From Streptomyces sp. WZ-12 (GTDB taxonomy: Bacteria > Actinomycetota > Actinomycetes > Streptomycetales > Streptomycetaceae), in assembly GCF_028898845.1 (NCBI RefSeq), contig NZ_CP118574.1, positions 7,923,001-7,987,000 of the forward strand: a stretch of DNA of 64,000 nt. Reading direction: 5' to 3'. Below, piece after piece: positions 50,635-60,584 of the stretch (position 1 is its first letter; each line of letters opens with the position of its first letter). The translations under genes and the position numbers were made by a program. The notes below the pieces were generated by a model. It was given only the letters and a program-made list of their open reading frames with translations. It ran no database searches and was not told the origin of the DNA.

Positions 50635-52881
50635 TCAACCCAGCCCCGGAATCCCCGAGATCACCAGATCGATCAGCTTGATCCCGAGGAACGGCGCCAC
50701 CAGACCGCCCAGACCGAAGAACGCCAGGTTCCGCCGCAGCAAGTCGTGCGCGGACGCCGGCCGATACCGCACCCCGCGCAGCGCCAGCGGAATCAGCGCC
50801 ACGATCACCAGCGCGTTGAAGATGATCGCCGACGTGATCGCCGACGTCGGACTGTGCAACTCCATCACGTTCAACGTCGACAACCCCGGATACACCCCCG
50901 CGAACATCGCCGGAATGATCGCGAAGTACTTCGCCACATCATTGGTGATCGAGAACGTCGTCAACGCCCCGCGCGTGATGAGCAGTTGCTTGCCCACCTC
51001 CACGATCTCTATCAGCTTCGTCGGGTTGGAGTCGAGATCCACCATGTTCCCGGCCTCCTTCGCGGCGGAGGTGCCGGTGTTCATCGCCACCCCGACGTCC
51101 GCCTGTGCCAACGCCGGCGCGTCGTTCGTCCCGTCACCGGTCATCGCCACCAGCCGCCCGCCCGCCTGCTCCCGGACGATCAACCCCAGCTTCTCCTCCG
51201 GAGTGGCCTCCGCCAGATAGTCATCCACCCCCGCCTCCTGCGCGATCGCCCGCGCCGTCAACGGATTGTCACCGGTGACCATCACCGTCCGGATGCCCAT
51301 CCGCCGCAACTCGGAGAACCGCTCCCGAATGCCCTCCTTGACCACGTCCTTCAAGTGCACCACCCCCAACACCCGCGGCCCCCGCCGGTCCTCCATCGCC
51401 ACCAGCAACGGCGTCCCCCCGGCGGCACTGATCGCATCGCTGAACAACCGCGCCTCCGCGGGCACTTCACCCCCCAACTGCCCCATCCACTCGATGATCT
51501 GCGCGGACGCCCCCTTGCGGATCACCACCTCGCCCGGATACCGGCCAGCCGACCCGCTCCCGCCCGCCGCTTCCGAACCGTCCGCCCAGCGCAGATCCAC
51601 CCCACTCATCCGCGTCCGCGCACTGAACGCCACATACCGGACGAACGCCAGCTCCCCCTCCGTCGGCGCCTCCAACCCGTACTTCTCCCGCGCCAGCGCC
51701 ACCACCGAACGCCCCTCCGGCGTCTCGTCCGCCAACGACGACAACTGCGCGGCATCCGCGAGCGCCAGCTCATCAGCGCCCGGCATCGGCACGAACGCCA
51801 CCGCCTCCCGGTGACCCAGTGTGATCGTCCCGGTCTTGTCGAGCAACAGGGTGTTGATATCCCCCGCTGCCTCCACCGCACGACCCGACATCGCCACCAC
51901 GTTCCGCTGCACCAACCGGTCCATCCCCGCGATGCCGATCGCCGACAACAACGCCCCGATCGTCGTCGGAATCAACGTGACCAGCAGCGCCACCAACACC
52001 GCCGTCTGCTGCGCCGCCCCCGCATACGACGCCATCGGCTGCAGCGTCACCACCACCAGGATGAACACGATGGTCAGCGCGGCCAACAGGATGTGCAGCG
52101 CGATCTCGTTCGGCGTCCGCTGCCGCGCCGCACCCTCCACCAGCGCGATCATCCGGTCCAGGAACGAATGCCCGGACCGCGAGGTCACCCGCACCACGAT
52201 CCGGTCCGACAACACCGTCGTACCGCCCGTCACCCCGGACCGGTCACCCCCCGCCGCCCGCAACACCGGCGCCGACTCCCCGGTCACCGCCGACTCGTCG
52301 ACGCTGGCCACCCCGTCGACCACCTCACCGTCCGCCGGCACCGCCTCGCCCGCCTCGATCACCACGAAGTCGAACGGCCGCAGATCCGACGCCGGCACCG
52401 CCTCGGTGACCGCACTCTCCAGATGCACCCCCACCCGCCAGTTGTCCCGCAACCGCCGCGCCATGAGATCCGTCCGGGCCCGGCGCAGCGACGCCGCCTG
52501 CGCCCGACCCCGCCCCTCGGCGACCGCCTCCGCGAGCTGCGCGAACACCACCGTCAGCCACAGCCACCCGCTGATCACCCAGCTGAACACCGACGGATAC
52601 AACACCGCGGACAAGGTCGTCAGCAGCGAACCACAGGCCACCACGAACAACACGGGGTTCCTGGCCAGTGCCCGCGGATGCAGCTTCCGCATCGCCTCCG
52701 GGAACGCCGTCAGCAACACCCGCGGATCGAACAACCCGGCCGACGCCCGTCGCCGCCGACCTCGATGGTGACCACCCGATCCACCTCCCGACGCACCAGG
52801 GCCACGCACGGGGACGTCCCCCGCAGCGTGCTCCGGAGCCTTCGGCGAGGGGGCGGGGACGCGGGACGGGGCAGCAGGCAT
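50635..52881 (-). CDS. kdpB: KdpB, catalytic P-type ATPase subunit of a potassium transporter (orphan)
   Basis: This 748-residue P-type ATPase is KdpB by its whole sequence: [42 protein letters not shown], the phosphorylated Asp348 in [33 protein letters not shown] and [18 protein letters not shown]. KdpB normally works only with KdpA (K+ channel), KdpC and KdpF encoded next to it. None is found here: upstream is a divergent GH15 gene and downstream a convergent permease gene. An N-terminal extension of about 50 residues rich in Gly and Arg precedes the usual start. The ATG at 52881 has no good ribosome site. Confidence 0.92.
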   Translation of the reverse strand: MPAAPSRVPAPSPKAPEHAAGDVPVRGPGASGGGSGGHHRGRRRRASAGLFDPRVLLTAFPEAMRKLHPRALARNPVLFVVACGSLLTTLSAVLYPSVFSWVISGWLWLTVVFAQLAEAVAEGRGRAQAASLRRARTDLMARRLRDNWRVGVHLESAVTEAVPASDLRPFDFVVIEAGEAVPADGEVVDGVASVDESAVTGESAPVLRAAGGDRSGVTGGTTVLSDRIVVRVTSRSGHSFLDRMIALVEGAARQRTPNEIALHILLAALTIVFILVVVTLQPMASYAGAAQQTAVLVALLVTLIPTTIGALLSAIGIAGMDRLVQRNVVAMSGRAVEAAGDINTLLLDKTGTITLGHREAVAFVPMPGADELALADAAQLSSLADETPEGRSVVALAREKYGLEAPTEGELAFVRYVAFSARTRMSGVDLRWADGSEAAGGSGSAGRYPGEVVIRKGASAQIIEWMGQLGGEVPAEARLFSDAISAAGGTPLLVAMEDRRGPRVLGVVHLKDVVKEGIRERFSELRRMGIRTVMVTGDNPLTARAIAQEAGVDDYLAEATPEEKLGLIVREQAGGRLVAMTGDGTNDAPALAQADVGVAMNTGTSAAKEAGNMVDLDSNPTKLIEIVEVGKQLLITRGALTTFSITNDVAKYFAIIPAMFAGVYPGLSTLNVMELHSPTSAITSAIIFNALVIVALIPLALRGVRYRPASAHDLLRRNLAFFGLGGLVAPFLGIKLIDLVISGIPGLG

Positions 52882-53237
52882 GCGCGCAGGCTTTCTGGAG
52901 CGACGGATACGAAAGAAGGAGCCAGGAGACGCCCGTCCCGGTACCCAGGCGCACACAGCCAGGGCGCGCAGGTTCGACAGCATCGGCATGGGGTCCACGG
53001 ACCGCCGCCGACCTGCGCGTCCGCCGTCCACGGCCGTCTCCCGGCCGGCACCGAATCTAGGCCCTCGCCCACTCGTACTGTCCTGGCCAGCAACGGAATT
53101 TGCGGCTCTCTTACGTCGTGGCCATGGCTCCGCACCGCCCACGGACCTGCGGCGGCCGTGGACGGGCCACGCCGACCCGCCCGGAGGTAGCCTGAATCCA
53201 CTGCTCCTGCTCGTTCCCCCAGCGCAGGGGAGGTCAG
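52882..53237. other. Divergent promoter region between kdpB and the GH15 gene
   Basis: About 355 bases without a convincing gene. A frame on the minus strand continues kdpB upstream for 178 codons but with random composition, so I treat it as non-coding. No kdpF-like small hydrophobic gene is seen here. Confidence 0.5.
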
Positions 53238-55100
53238 ATGACGACGCCCACGGGGCTCCTGACGACACCCACCACGAGCCTCCGCCCCAGCAGGGCCGAC
53301 GCCCCGCGCTATGTCCCCATCGCCGAACACGGCCTGATCGGCGACATGCGCACCGCCGCCCTCGTCGGCACCAACGGCACCATCGACTGGTACTGCTGCA
53401 CCCGCTTCGACGCACCCAGCGTCTTCGCCGCGCTCCTCGACGCCGACCGCGGCGGGGCCTTCGCCCTCGCCCCCGACGTACCGGCCCGCACCAAGCAGTT
53501 CTACTTCCCCGACACCAACATCCTCATCACCCGCTTCTTCGCGGACAACGGCGTCGCCGAAGTACAGGACTTCATGCCCATCGTCGGCGACTCCCGCGAG
53601 GCCGACCGGCACCGGCTGATCCGACGCGTGCTCTGCGTCCGCGGCTCCCTCCCGTTCCACGTCCGCGTGGCGCCCCGCTTCGACTACGGGCGGCAGACGC
53701 ACACCGTCAGCAGCCACCACCAGGGCGTGACCGTCTTCGACTCACCGGAACTCTCCCTCGCGCTCACCTCCAGCGTCCCCGTCGAGGTCGACGGATCGGA
53801 TGCCCACGCCTCGTTCACCCTCGCCGAGGGAGAGGCCGCCGTCTTCGCGCTCGACCGGATCGGCGACGGCGTCGAACCCCGGTTCTGCGCCGTCCGGGAG
53901 GCCGAGCAACTCTTCGGCGCCACCGTGCGCTACTGGCGCGGCTGGCTCGCCCACTCCCGCTACCGCGGACGCTGGCGGGAAATGGTGCACCGCTCCGCCC
54001 TCACCCTCAAGCTCCTCACCTACGCACCGACCGGCGCCATCGTCGCCGCCCCCACCACCAGCCTGCCCGAACAGATCGGCGGCGAGCGCAACTGGGACTA
54101 CCGCTACGCCTGGGTCCGGGACGCCGCCTTCTGCATCTACGCCCTGCTCCGCCTCGGCTTCACCGACGAAGCGGAGTCGTTCGTGCACTTCCTCTCCTCG
54201 AAGATCTGCCTGAAGGACTGCGCCCACGGCCCGCTCCAGATCATGTACGGCATCGACGGCCGCAGCGATCTCCCCGAACTGGAACTCCCGCACCTGGAAG
54301 GCCACTTGGGATCCGCCCCGGTCCGCATCGGCAACAACGCCGTCAACCAGCTCCAACTCGACATCTACGGCGCCCTGATCGACTCCCTCTACCTCTACGA
54401 CAAGTGGGGCCAGCCGCTCTCCAGCGACCACTGGGACACCGTCTGCAACCTCGTCAACTGGGTGTGTGACAACTGGGACCAGCCGGACGAGGGGATCTGG
54501 GAGACCCGCGGCAAGATCCAGAACTTCCTCTACTCGCAGTTGATGTGCTGGGTGGCCATCGAACGGGCCATGCGCATCGCCCGCCACCGCGGCCTGCCCG
54601 CCGACATGATCCGCTGGGGGCAGGAACGCGACGCCATCTACCGGCGCATCATGCAGCGCGGTTGGTCCACCGAACGCCGGGCGTTCGTCCAACACGAAGG
54701 CGCCGACGTCCTGGACGCCGCCGTCCTGATGATGCCGCTCGCCAAGTTCATCTCGCCGACCGACCCGAAGTGGCTCTCCACCCTGGACGCCCTCGGCGAC
54801 GAACTCGTCTCCGACTCCCTGGTCTACCGCTACGACCCCAGGAACAGTCCCGACGGGCTCCGCGGCGAGGAAGGCACCTTCTCCATCTGCTCGTTCTGGT
54901 ACGTCGAGGCCCTCTCGCGCGCCGGCCGGATCGACGAGGCCCGCCTCGCCTTCGAGAAGATGCTCACCTACGCCAACCACCTCGGCCTCTACGCCGAAGA
55001 AATCGGCCAAACCGGCGAACAGATCGGCAACTTCCCCCAAGCCTTTACCCACTTGGCCCTGATCAGCGCAGCCTTCAACCTGGACCGAGCACTGGGGTGA
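53238..55100 (+). CDS. Glycoside hydrolase family 15 protein (glucoamylase/trehalase-like)
   Basis: This 620-residue GH15 protein has the N-terminal beta-sandwich beginning [20 protein letters not shown] and [14 protein letters not shown], then the (alpha/alpha)6 barrel with [20 protein letters not shown], the acid-containing DEGIWETRG (417-425) and the base region GLYAEEIG (about E587). Bacterial members without signal peptide, like this one, act in the cytoplasm on glucans or trehalose. GGGAGGT lies five bases before the ATG. Confidence 0.9.
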   Translation: MTTPTGLLTTPTTSLRPSRADAPRYVPIAEHGLIGDMRTAALVGTNGTIDWYCCTRFDAPSVFAALLDADRGGAFALAPDVPARTKQFYFPDTNILITRFFADNGVAEVQDFMPIVGDSREADRHRLIRRVLCVRGSLPFHVRVAPRFDYGRQTHTVSSHHQGVTVFDSPELSLALTSSVPVEVDGSDAHASFTLAEGEAAVFALDRIGDGVEPRFCAVREAEQLFGATVRYWRGWLAHSRYRGRWREMVHRSALTLKLLTYAPTGAIVAAPTTSLPEQIGGERNWDYRYAWVRDAAFCIYALLRLGFTDEAESFVHFLSSKICLKDCAHGPLQIMYGIDGRSDLPELELPHLEGHLGSAPVRIGNNAVNQLQLDIYGALIDSLYLYDKWGQPLSSDHWDTVCNLVNWVCDNWDQPDEGIWETRGKIQNFLYSQLMCWVAIERAMRIARHRGLPADMIRWGQERDAIYRRIMQRGWSTERRAFVQHEGADVLDAAVLMMPLAKFISPTDPKWLSTLDALGDELVSDSLVYRYDPRNSPDGLRGEEGTFSICSFWYVEALSRAGRIDEARLAFEKMLTYANHLGLYAEEIGQTGEQIGNFPQAFTHLALISAAFNLDRALG

Positions 55101-55553
<453 letters not shown>

Positions 55554-56237
55554 CTACCCATCTGCCGCTCCCTGTTGGGGCAGCGTTCGTCGGTCGGGGG
55601 CGTCGCTTGGGCGTGCGGTCCCGATGATCGAGGGGGATGCCGGATACGCCTTGCTGTCGGGGCGGAACTCGAACCGCCGCACGGTCTCGATCGTGAAACC
55701 CGCCCTCCGGATGGCGGTTTCCGTGTCCCGTGTGACGTTGCATCCCCCTCCGACCAGCCGCCACAGCGGGTTGAGCATCCGCTGCCGGCGGTAGACGCGA
55801 GGGTCTTGTGCCCGGACGTGCTCGTAGAAGCGCAGTTCACCGGTCGGTTTCAGGACCCGCAGGACCTCGCCGAGCGCGGCGGGGACGTCCGCGATGGTGC
55901 ACAGGACGAGTGAGGCCACCGCCACGTCGACGCTCGCCTCGTCGAGTGGCAGTCGCTCCGCCCGACCCGGCAGCACCTCGATGGGTATCCGCGCCGTGGC
56001 CGCGGCCCGCGCGGCGAGGCTCCGCAGTCTGGGCTCGGGCTCCACCGCGAAGACCCGCTCCACCTCCGCCGGATAGTGCCGGAAGTTGGATCCGATCCCC
56101 GCACCGATCTCGACCGCTCTGCCCCGGGCGCCCGCGAGCAACTCCCGTCGGTGTTCGAGCGAACCGTGGGCGTCCGCATAGGCGCTGATGCGTGGATAGA
56201 GCCGTGCGAAGAGTGGGTGTGACACCTTGTCCGACAT
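55554..56237 (-). CDS. Class I SAM-dependent methyltransferase (UbiE/Coq5-like)
   Basis: This 227-residue methyltransferase has the SAM motif AVEIGAGIGSNFRHYP, VFAVEPEPRLRSLA, ERLPLDEASVDVAVASLVLC and LRVLKPTGELRFYEHVRA. The pattern EIGAGIGSNF with FYEHVR resembles small phospholipid or thiol methyltransferases of the UbiE-like type, but the substrate is not evident. The last 25 residues are irregular and Pro-rich. The start at 56237 is the only good ATG; the ribosome site (GGGGAGCGC) is near it. Confidence 0.85.
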   Translation of the reverse strand: MSDKVSHPLFARLYPRISAYADAHGSLEHRRELLAGARGRAVEIGAGIGSNFRHYPAEVERVFAVEPEPRLRSLAARAAATARIPIEVLPGRAERLPLDEASVDVAVASLVLCTIADVPAALGEVLRVLKPTGELRFYEHVRAQDPRVYRRQRMLNPLWRLVGGGCNVTRDTETAIRRAGFTIETVRRFEFRPDSKAYPASPSIIGTARPSDAPDRRTLPQQGAADG

Positions 56238-56470
56238 GCTGCGCTCCCCGTGATCGTGTGCCCGGTGTGCGAGGACGACCTCGCTGTCTTGCCGTTATCG
56301 CCTCCTCAACAATCCCTGCTGGCTGGCGTTCTGAGGACATTGCACCAGTCGGTGGCGTGGCCGGGCATCGGAGCGTGGGTGGAAAGGTGGACTCCCACCG
56401 TGGGTTGACCGGTGGAGGAGCGCCAACTCTTGGTATGGGGTAGCGGTGAGCGGCGCTCCGGAGTGTGCCG

Positions 56471-57196
56471 TCAGGCGTCGCCGGGCAGCAGGTGTTGGTT
56501 GACCTGGCGGAAGGCCCAGGAACCCTTGGTGTGGGTGAAGACCCACACCAGGTCGAAGCGGTCGGGCCACTTGTGCGGGACGCCGGTGTCCGAGGCGCCG
56601 AGCGCGTCGACGATGTCGGGGATGCGGCTGTGCTCCCAGCAGATCAGGACCGGGCCGGTGGCGGCGAGGGCGGCCTTCGCGAGGTTGCTCTCCTCGGACT
56701 CCGCGTAGTCCAGGTCGACTTTGAGGCCCATGTGGTGGGCGAGCGGGGTGACGGTCTGTCGCATCCGGTGGGCGCCGGCGTTCGGGCCCTGGTCGGTGGC
56801 CGCGTAGAGGGTCCGCGGGCGCTGGAGGCCGGCCGGGAGGGGCTTCCCCGCCGGGGGGTCGAAGAGCTTGGGCAGCCCGTTGGCCCGGTCCCAGCCGCGT
56901 TGGGTGAGCGACTTGTGGTCCTCGTGACCGTGCTCGTCGATGCCGGGGTGATGCTTGTCGGGCTTCTCGCCGTGCCGAATGATCATGATGACGGTGGAGT
57001 CCCCGGGCGCGGTCTTCCCGGGGCCGTGCGGATTGATGGCGGCTGCGGCCTCCTTGTGGCCGCCGCAGGCCGTGAGGATCGCCGGGGCCGCTGCGGCCAG
57101 TCCGGCCAGTACCCACCTACGGCTCGGTGCCGGGCGGTCCGGTGCGGCAGTTGGGGGAGTGGGGGAAGTGTCGGCTGTTGTCCGGCGATGCGGCAT
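56471..57196 (-). CDS. Tat-exported histidine phosphatase-type lipoprotein
   Basis: This 241-residue protein has a twin-arginine signal (PSRRWVLAGLAAAAPAI) that ends in a lipobox LTAC with Cys44, so it is a Tat lipoprotein on the cell surface. The mature part is a histidine phosphatase domain with the phosphorylated His in IRHGEK (74-76) and a later His in CWEHSRIPDIV. The family includes acid phosphatases and phosphoglycerate-mutase-like enzymes. AAGGAG lies ten bases before the ATG. Confidence 0.85.
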   Translation of the reverse strand: MPHRRTTADTSPTPPTAAPDRPAPSRRWVLAGLAAAAPAILTACGGHKEAAAAINPHGPGKTAPGDSTVIMIIRHGEKPDKHHPGIDEHGHEDHKSLTQRGWDRANGLPKLFDPPAGKPLPAGLQRPRTLYAATDQGPNAGAHRMRQTVTPLAHHMGLKVDLDYAESEESNLAKAALAATGPVLICWEHSRIPDIVDALGASDTGVPHKWPDRFDLVWVFTHTKGSWAFRQVNQHLLPGDA

Positions 57197-57360
57197 GTGC
57201 GCAGTCTCCTTCGTGCAGCGGAAGGGTGGGGGGTCGTGCTGCGGCAGTAGAGCACGCTTCCCTGAGGATGCCCGCCCGGTTGGTGGCGTCAAGGTGCAGA
57301 CGGGCGGGGAGGGGGGGCGGCAGGGCGGGCGAAGCGGGACACGTCGGGTGCGGGGGTGCG

Positions 57361-57906
57361 CTAGGTGGGCAGCGCGTCCACGGCGGCTTGCCAGGGATAG
57401 GCGTCGGGATTCCCCGCCTTCGGCGGGTGCGGTGTGAAGCCGCCGTCCCCGAGCAGCACCGTGATGCCGGCGCCCCTCAGGGTGGCGACGCTGCGGGCGG
57501 TGGCCGGGTGCGCGTGCTGGGCGGCGTTCCAACAGGGCAGCGCCACCGTCGGGATGCGCAGCCCGATCGCCTCCGTCAACAGACCGAGCGCCAACGTGTC
57601 GGAGATCCCGGCGGCCCACTTGTTGAGGGTGTTGCAGGTGAGCGGGGCGGCCAACAGGGCGTCCGGCGGCGGCAGTACGTCCGGCTGGCTCGGCAGCTTG
57701 TACTGGTGGCGGACCGGGTGCCCGGTGAGGTCGGCGAGGGCCTCGATCGCGCCGTCGGCGTCCTCGGTCGCCCACCGGTACGCGGCGGGCGTCAGCACCG
57801 CGCAGACGTCCCAGCCGGCACCCTGGGCGGCGCGGACGGGCACGTCGATGTGGCGGGCCGGCGCGGCGGCGCAGGCGATCACGTACAGGGTGCGGGTCGT
57901 CGTCAC
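57361..57906 (-). CDS. Flavoprotein domain protein (PPC decarboxylase/Dfp-like)
   Basis: This 181-residue protein is a Flavoprotein-family (homo-oligomeric flavin-containing Cys decarboxylase-like) domain: LYVIACAAAPARHIDVPVRA at the start and the FMN-site motif LLAAPLTCNTLNKWAAGISDTLALGLL. Such stand-alone proteins in Streptomyces are often near regulators and may reduce or prenylate flavin or act in thiol decarboxylation. The GTG at 57906 follows a weak site. The stop lies 165 bases before the phosphatase gene start on the same strand. Confidence 0.8.
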   Translation of the reverse strand: MTTTRTLYVIACAAAPARHIDVPVRAAQGAGWDVCAVLTPAAYRWATEDADGAIEALADLTGHPVRHQYKLPSQPDVLPPPDALLAAPLTCNTLNKWAAGISDTLALGLLTEAIGLRIPTVALPCWNAAQHAHPATARSVATLRGAGITVLLGDGGFTPHPPKAGNPDAYPWQAAVDALPT

Positions 57907-58010
57907 CAGAGCAGTCCACAGCGCCCGGTGGCTGCCCGCAAGGGTGCGTCGGCGACGGGGCGGCACGGCCGCCACGTGCCGGTGCGATCCCGCGGAGGTG
58001 GTGCCCTCCG

Positions 58011-58469
58011 TCAGATGCTCAGCTTCGTTGCCGGCCAATCCTGGAGCGCGGTGCGGACGTCGTCGGGGAGGGGGACGGCCCGGTGGGAGTCGAGGGAGGT
58101 GCACACCAGGACGGCCTTGATCCGCGCCCGAACGTCCGTGGGGTCCGGGCCCGTGCCGACCAGCAGGAGGTGGCACGAGCTCTTGCCGGTCCGCTCCACG
58201 GACAGGGTGAAGCGCAGGGTGTCGCCCAGGGTGCTCGGCGCCAGGAAGTCGCATTCGACGCGGGCGGTCGGCATGCCGATGCGTCGCTCCAGGAGGAGTT
58301 CGGGGTAGTCGACGGTCAGGCCGGCCTCGAACCATTCCTGGACGATCTCGTTGAGGAAGACCAGGTACTGCGCGAAGAAGACGACTCCGGCGGGGTCGCA
58401 GTGGTGGAAGTAGACCTTCTTCTCGCGGGTGAACTGCCGTGGTGCACCGTCGGCCGGCGTGCTCTGCAC
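58011..58469 (-). CDS. Acyl-CoA thioesterase (4-hydroxybenzoyl-CoA thioesterase type)
   Basis: This 152-residue hotdog-fold protein has the signature HHCDPAGVVFFAQYL with the catalytic Asp25, as in 4-hydroxybenzoyl-CoA thioesterase of Pseudomonas and YbgC-type enzymes. It hydrolyses an acyl- or aroyl-CoA. The GTG at 58469 is the furthest credible start; MQSTPADGAPRQF precedes the conserved strand. Its stop lies about 105 bases before the flavoprotein gene on the same strand. Confidence 0.88.
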   Translation of the reverse strand: MQSTPADGAPRQFTREKKVYFHHCDPAGVVFFAQYLVFLNEIVQEWFEAGLTVDYPELLLERRIGMPTARVECDFLAPSTLGDTLRFTLSVERTGKSSCHLLLVGTGPDPTDVRARIKAVLVCTSLDSHRAVPLPDDVRTALQDWPATKLSI

Positions 58470-58651
58470 GATCGTGACCCACCTCTCCCGGTTGCCCGTC
58501 GGCCGTCCGACGGTTCGACCCCGCCCCCAACGTCGGTGGTCCCGTCTGCCCCGTCAAACGGCGCTGCTGCGTCCGGCGCAACCACCGTCCCCGGAGCCCT
58601 ACTGGCGGTGGGCGCCGACCAGTTGGGGCGGCAGCTCGTGGGCGCTGGGCG

Positions 58652-59614
58652 TCAGCCGTCGGCGAGTTGGCGTACGTGGTGGGCGATGTCGTGCCACACG
58701 TGTTCCGGCAACTCGTGGCCCGTTTCGGGGAGTGGGACGAAGCGGGCACCCGGTATGCGGGCGGCGACGGCACGGCCCGCCGACGGCTTGATGAGGGGAT
58801 CGTCCAGGCCGTGCAGGACGAGGGTCGGTGCGGTGATGCGGTCGATGGTCGGGCCGTGCCACTGGGCGCCGATCTGGCGGCTCTGGCTGCGGGCGTCGTG
58901 GATGCCGGGGTCGGGGGCATCGGCGAGTCGGGCCCGGACGGCCGGCTCGTCGAAGGGGCGGGCGGGGGAGCCGAGGAGGCGGGTGAGTGCCACGCCGGCC
59001 TCGATGTGGCCACCGGGGGTGCTGGGGTACCGCATGCGGCTGAGCCTGGCGAGGGTGCGGAGCCGGACGTGGCGCAGGGTGGCCAGGCCGGCGGTGTCCC
59101 CGGGGACGGCCGATACGGAGGTCAGCGTGCGGACGCGTCGGGGATGGCGCAGCGCGATGCGTTGGGCGACCGCGCCGCCGAGCGACATGCCGAAGAGGTG
59201 CGCGGAGTCCCAGCCCAGCGCGTCCAGCACGGCGACGGCGTCGTCGGTCATGTCCTCGGCGGTGTAGGCGTCGCCGCGCCTGCGGAGCAGGGAGGAGAGG
59301 GGGTTGGTGGTGGCGGTGGGCGGTAGGTGGGTGGACTCGCCCCCGTCCCGTTGGTCGTACCGGGCGAGGTCGAAGCCCCGGGCGGACAGGACCTCGGCCA
59401 GGCCGGTGGGGAACCACCGCCTGGAGGCGCCCAGTCCGGTCACCAGGAGCAGCGGCTCCCCTTCAGGGCGGCGGGGCGTCAACTGGTCGTAAGCCAGGCG
59501 GACTTCCCCGTTGGTGGCCCACCGGGTCGCGCCCCAGGTGGTCGAGCCCGGGCCCTCCCCGCCCTCCTGGAGGGCCCCTTCGTTCCGCATTGCGTCGTCT
59601 CGTTTCCCGTTCAT
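58652..59614 (-). CDS. Alpha/beta hydrolase controlled by the divergent TetR gene
   Basis: This 320-residue alpha/beta hydrolase has the nucleophile elbow GMSLGG (Ser144), the oxyanion strand LLLVTGLGASRRW and the catalytic His in LPETGHELPEHVW, with VLHGLDDPLI for the Asp. The core resembles enzymes of the haloperoxidase/ AknT-like esterase type. The first 30 residues are an irregular Gly-rich tail. It is divergent from the TetR gene at 59735, with a palindrome between, and is probably repressed by that regulator. Two starts are possible (59614 or 59590). Confidence 0.85.
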   Translation of the reverse strand: MNGKRDDAMRNEGALQEGGEGPGSTTWGATRWATNGEVRLAYDQLTPRRPEGEPLLLVTGLGASRRWFPTGLAEVLSARGFDLARYDQRDGGESTHLPPTATTNPLSSLLRRRGDAYTAEDMTDDAVAVLDALGWDSAHLFGMSLGGAVAQRIALRHPRRVRTLTSVSAVPGDTAGLATLRHVRLRTLARLSRMRYPSTPGGHIEAGVALTRLLGSPARPFDEPAVRARLADAPDPGIHDARSQSRQIGAQWHGPTIDRITAPTLVLHGLDDPLIKPSAGRAVAARIPGARFVPLPETGHELPEHVWHDIAHHVRQLADG

Positions 59615-59659
59615 GGCGGTATGCGGTCCTTCCGTCCGGTGCCGCTGTGGCGAAATACT

Positions 59660-59674
59660 GCGAACGTTGTTCGC
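59660..59674. promoter_or_regulatory. Palindromic operator of the TetR/hydrolase pair
   Basis: GCGAAC-GTT-GTTCGC is a perfect inverted repeat in the 120-base gap between the divergent starts. A TATGCT-like -10 for the TetR gene follows at about 59686-59691. The half-site CGAAC is the same as in the three operators at 8069-8110, but the spacer is three bases instead of two. Confidence 0.65.
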
Positions 59675-59734
59675 GGTTATGGGGCTATGCTTACCACTGA
59701 CCGGACGGATGAACCAAGGGGCAGGTGAGGCGAG

Positions 59735-60502
59735 TTGGCCGGCAAGCGGGATCCGGAGGGGGATGCGGGGGAGACGGTGCTGGTGTGGGAGCGGCCCGCG
59801 CGGGGTGCCCGGGGGCCCGCGCCCGAGCGGAGCCGCGAGCAGCTCACCGAAGCCGCGATCGGGCTCGCCGACGCGGGCGGACTGGCCGCCGTCTCCGTTC
59901 GGCAGGTCGCCCGGGAACTGGGCACCGGGCCCGCCTCGCTCTACCGGTACGTCGCTGGCCGGGACGACCTGGTGGACCTGATGGTGGACGCCGCCACCGG
60001 GGAGATCGATCTCGGCGTGGCGCTTACGGGAGACCCGATGACGGACCTGGTGGCGCTCGCCGCCCGGACGCAGCGGGTCCAACTGCGGCATCCCTGGCTG
60101 CTGGAGGTGGCACCGGAGGCCCTACGGGCGGGGCCGCGGGGGCTGGACTACCTGGAGTTCGCCCTGCGCGCGCTGGAACCGGTGGAGGGCCTGACCGGGC
60201 CGGCCAAGCTGGAGGCGGTGGGCGTGCTGAACGCCCTGGTCGCGATGGTGTCCGGGGTGGAACTCCGCGCCCGCCGCTCCCCAACGGGCCGTCAGGCGGC
60301 ACAGGCCGCCTACCTGGCCACGGCCGCCCGAGGGGGCGCGCACCCGCTGCTTGCCCGCGCGTTGAGCACCGGGGCGGCGAACGGCCAGGCCGGCGGGGCG
60401 CTCCCCGACGGCGCCGGCCACGCCGCCGACAGCGGGGCCCACTTCGAGCGCGTCGTCCGCCGCGTACTGGCGGGCCTGCTCGCCCCCGACCCGCAGGGCT
60501 GA
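59735..60502 (+). CDS. TetR family transcriptional regulator
   Basis: This 255-residue regulator has an N-terminal tail, a TetR helix-turn-helix (LTEAAIGLADAGGLAAVSVRQVARELGTGPASLYRYV) and a TetR_C-type ligand domain (GEIDLGVALTG, HPWLLEVAPEAL). The recognition helix TGPASLYRYV is nearly identical to that of the regulator at 7312 and so is the operator half-site. The TTG at 59735 has GGTGAGG upstream. It probably represses itself and the divergent hydrolase. Confidence 0.88.
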   Translation: MAGKRDPEGDAGETVLVWERPARGARGPAPERSREQLTEAAIGLADAGGLAAVSVRQVARELGTGPASLYRYVAGRDDLVDLMVDAATGEIDLGVALTGDPMTDLVALAARTQRVQLRHPWLLEVAPEALRAGPRGLDYLEFALRALEPVEGLTGPAKLEAVGVLNALVAMVSGVELRARRSPTGRQAAQAAYLATAARGGAHPLLARALSTGAANGQAGGALPDGAGHAADSGAHFERVVRRVLAGLLAPDPQG

Positions 60503-60584
60503 CGGCGCCCGGCCCGCCACCGGTCCGGCCCGGGGTGCCGCACGCGGTAACGGCCGGCGGAGGGCAGCACCCGGCAAAACCGCT

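Noticed and set aside
49969..53190. Open frame of over 1000 codons on the plus strand over kdpB
   Set aside because: It is antisense to a clear kdpB, begins inside the permease gene in another frame, and is rich in His/Arg/Pro without domain-like patterns.
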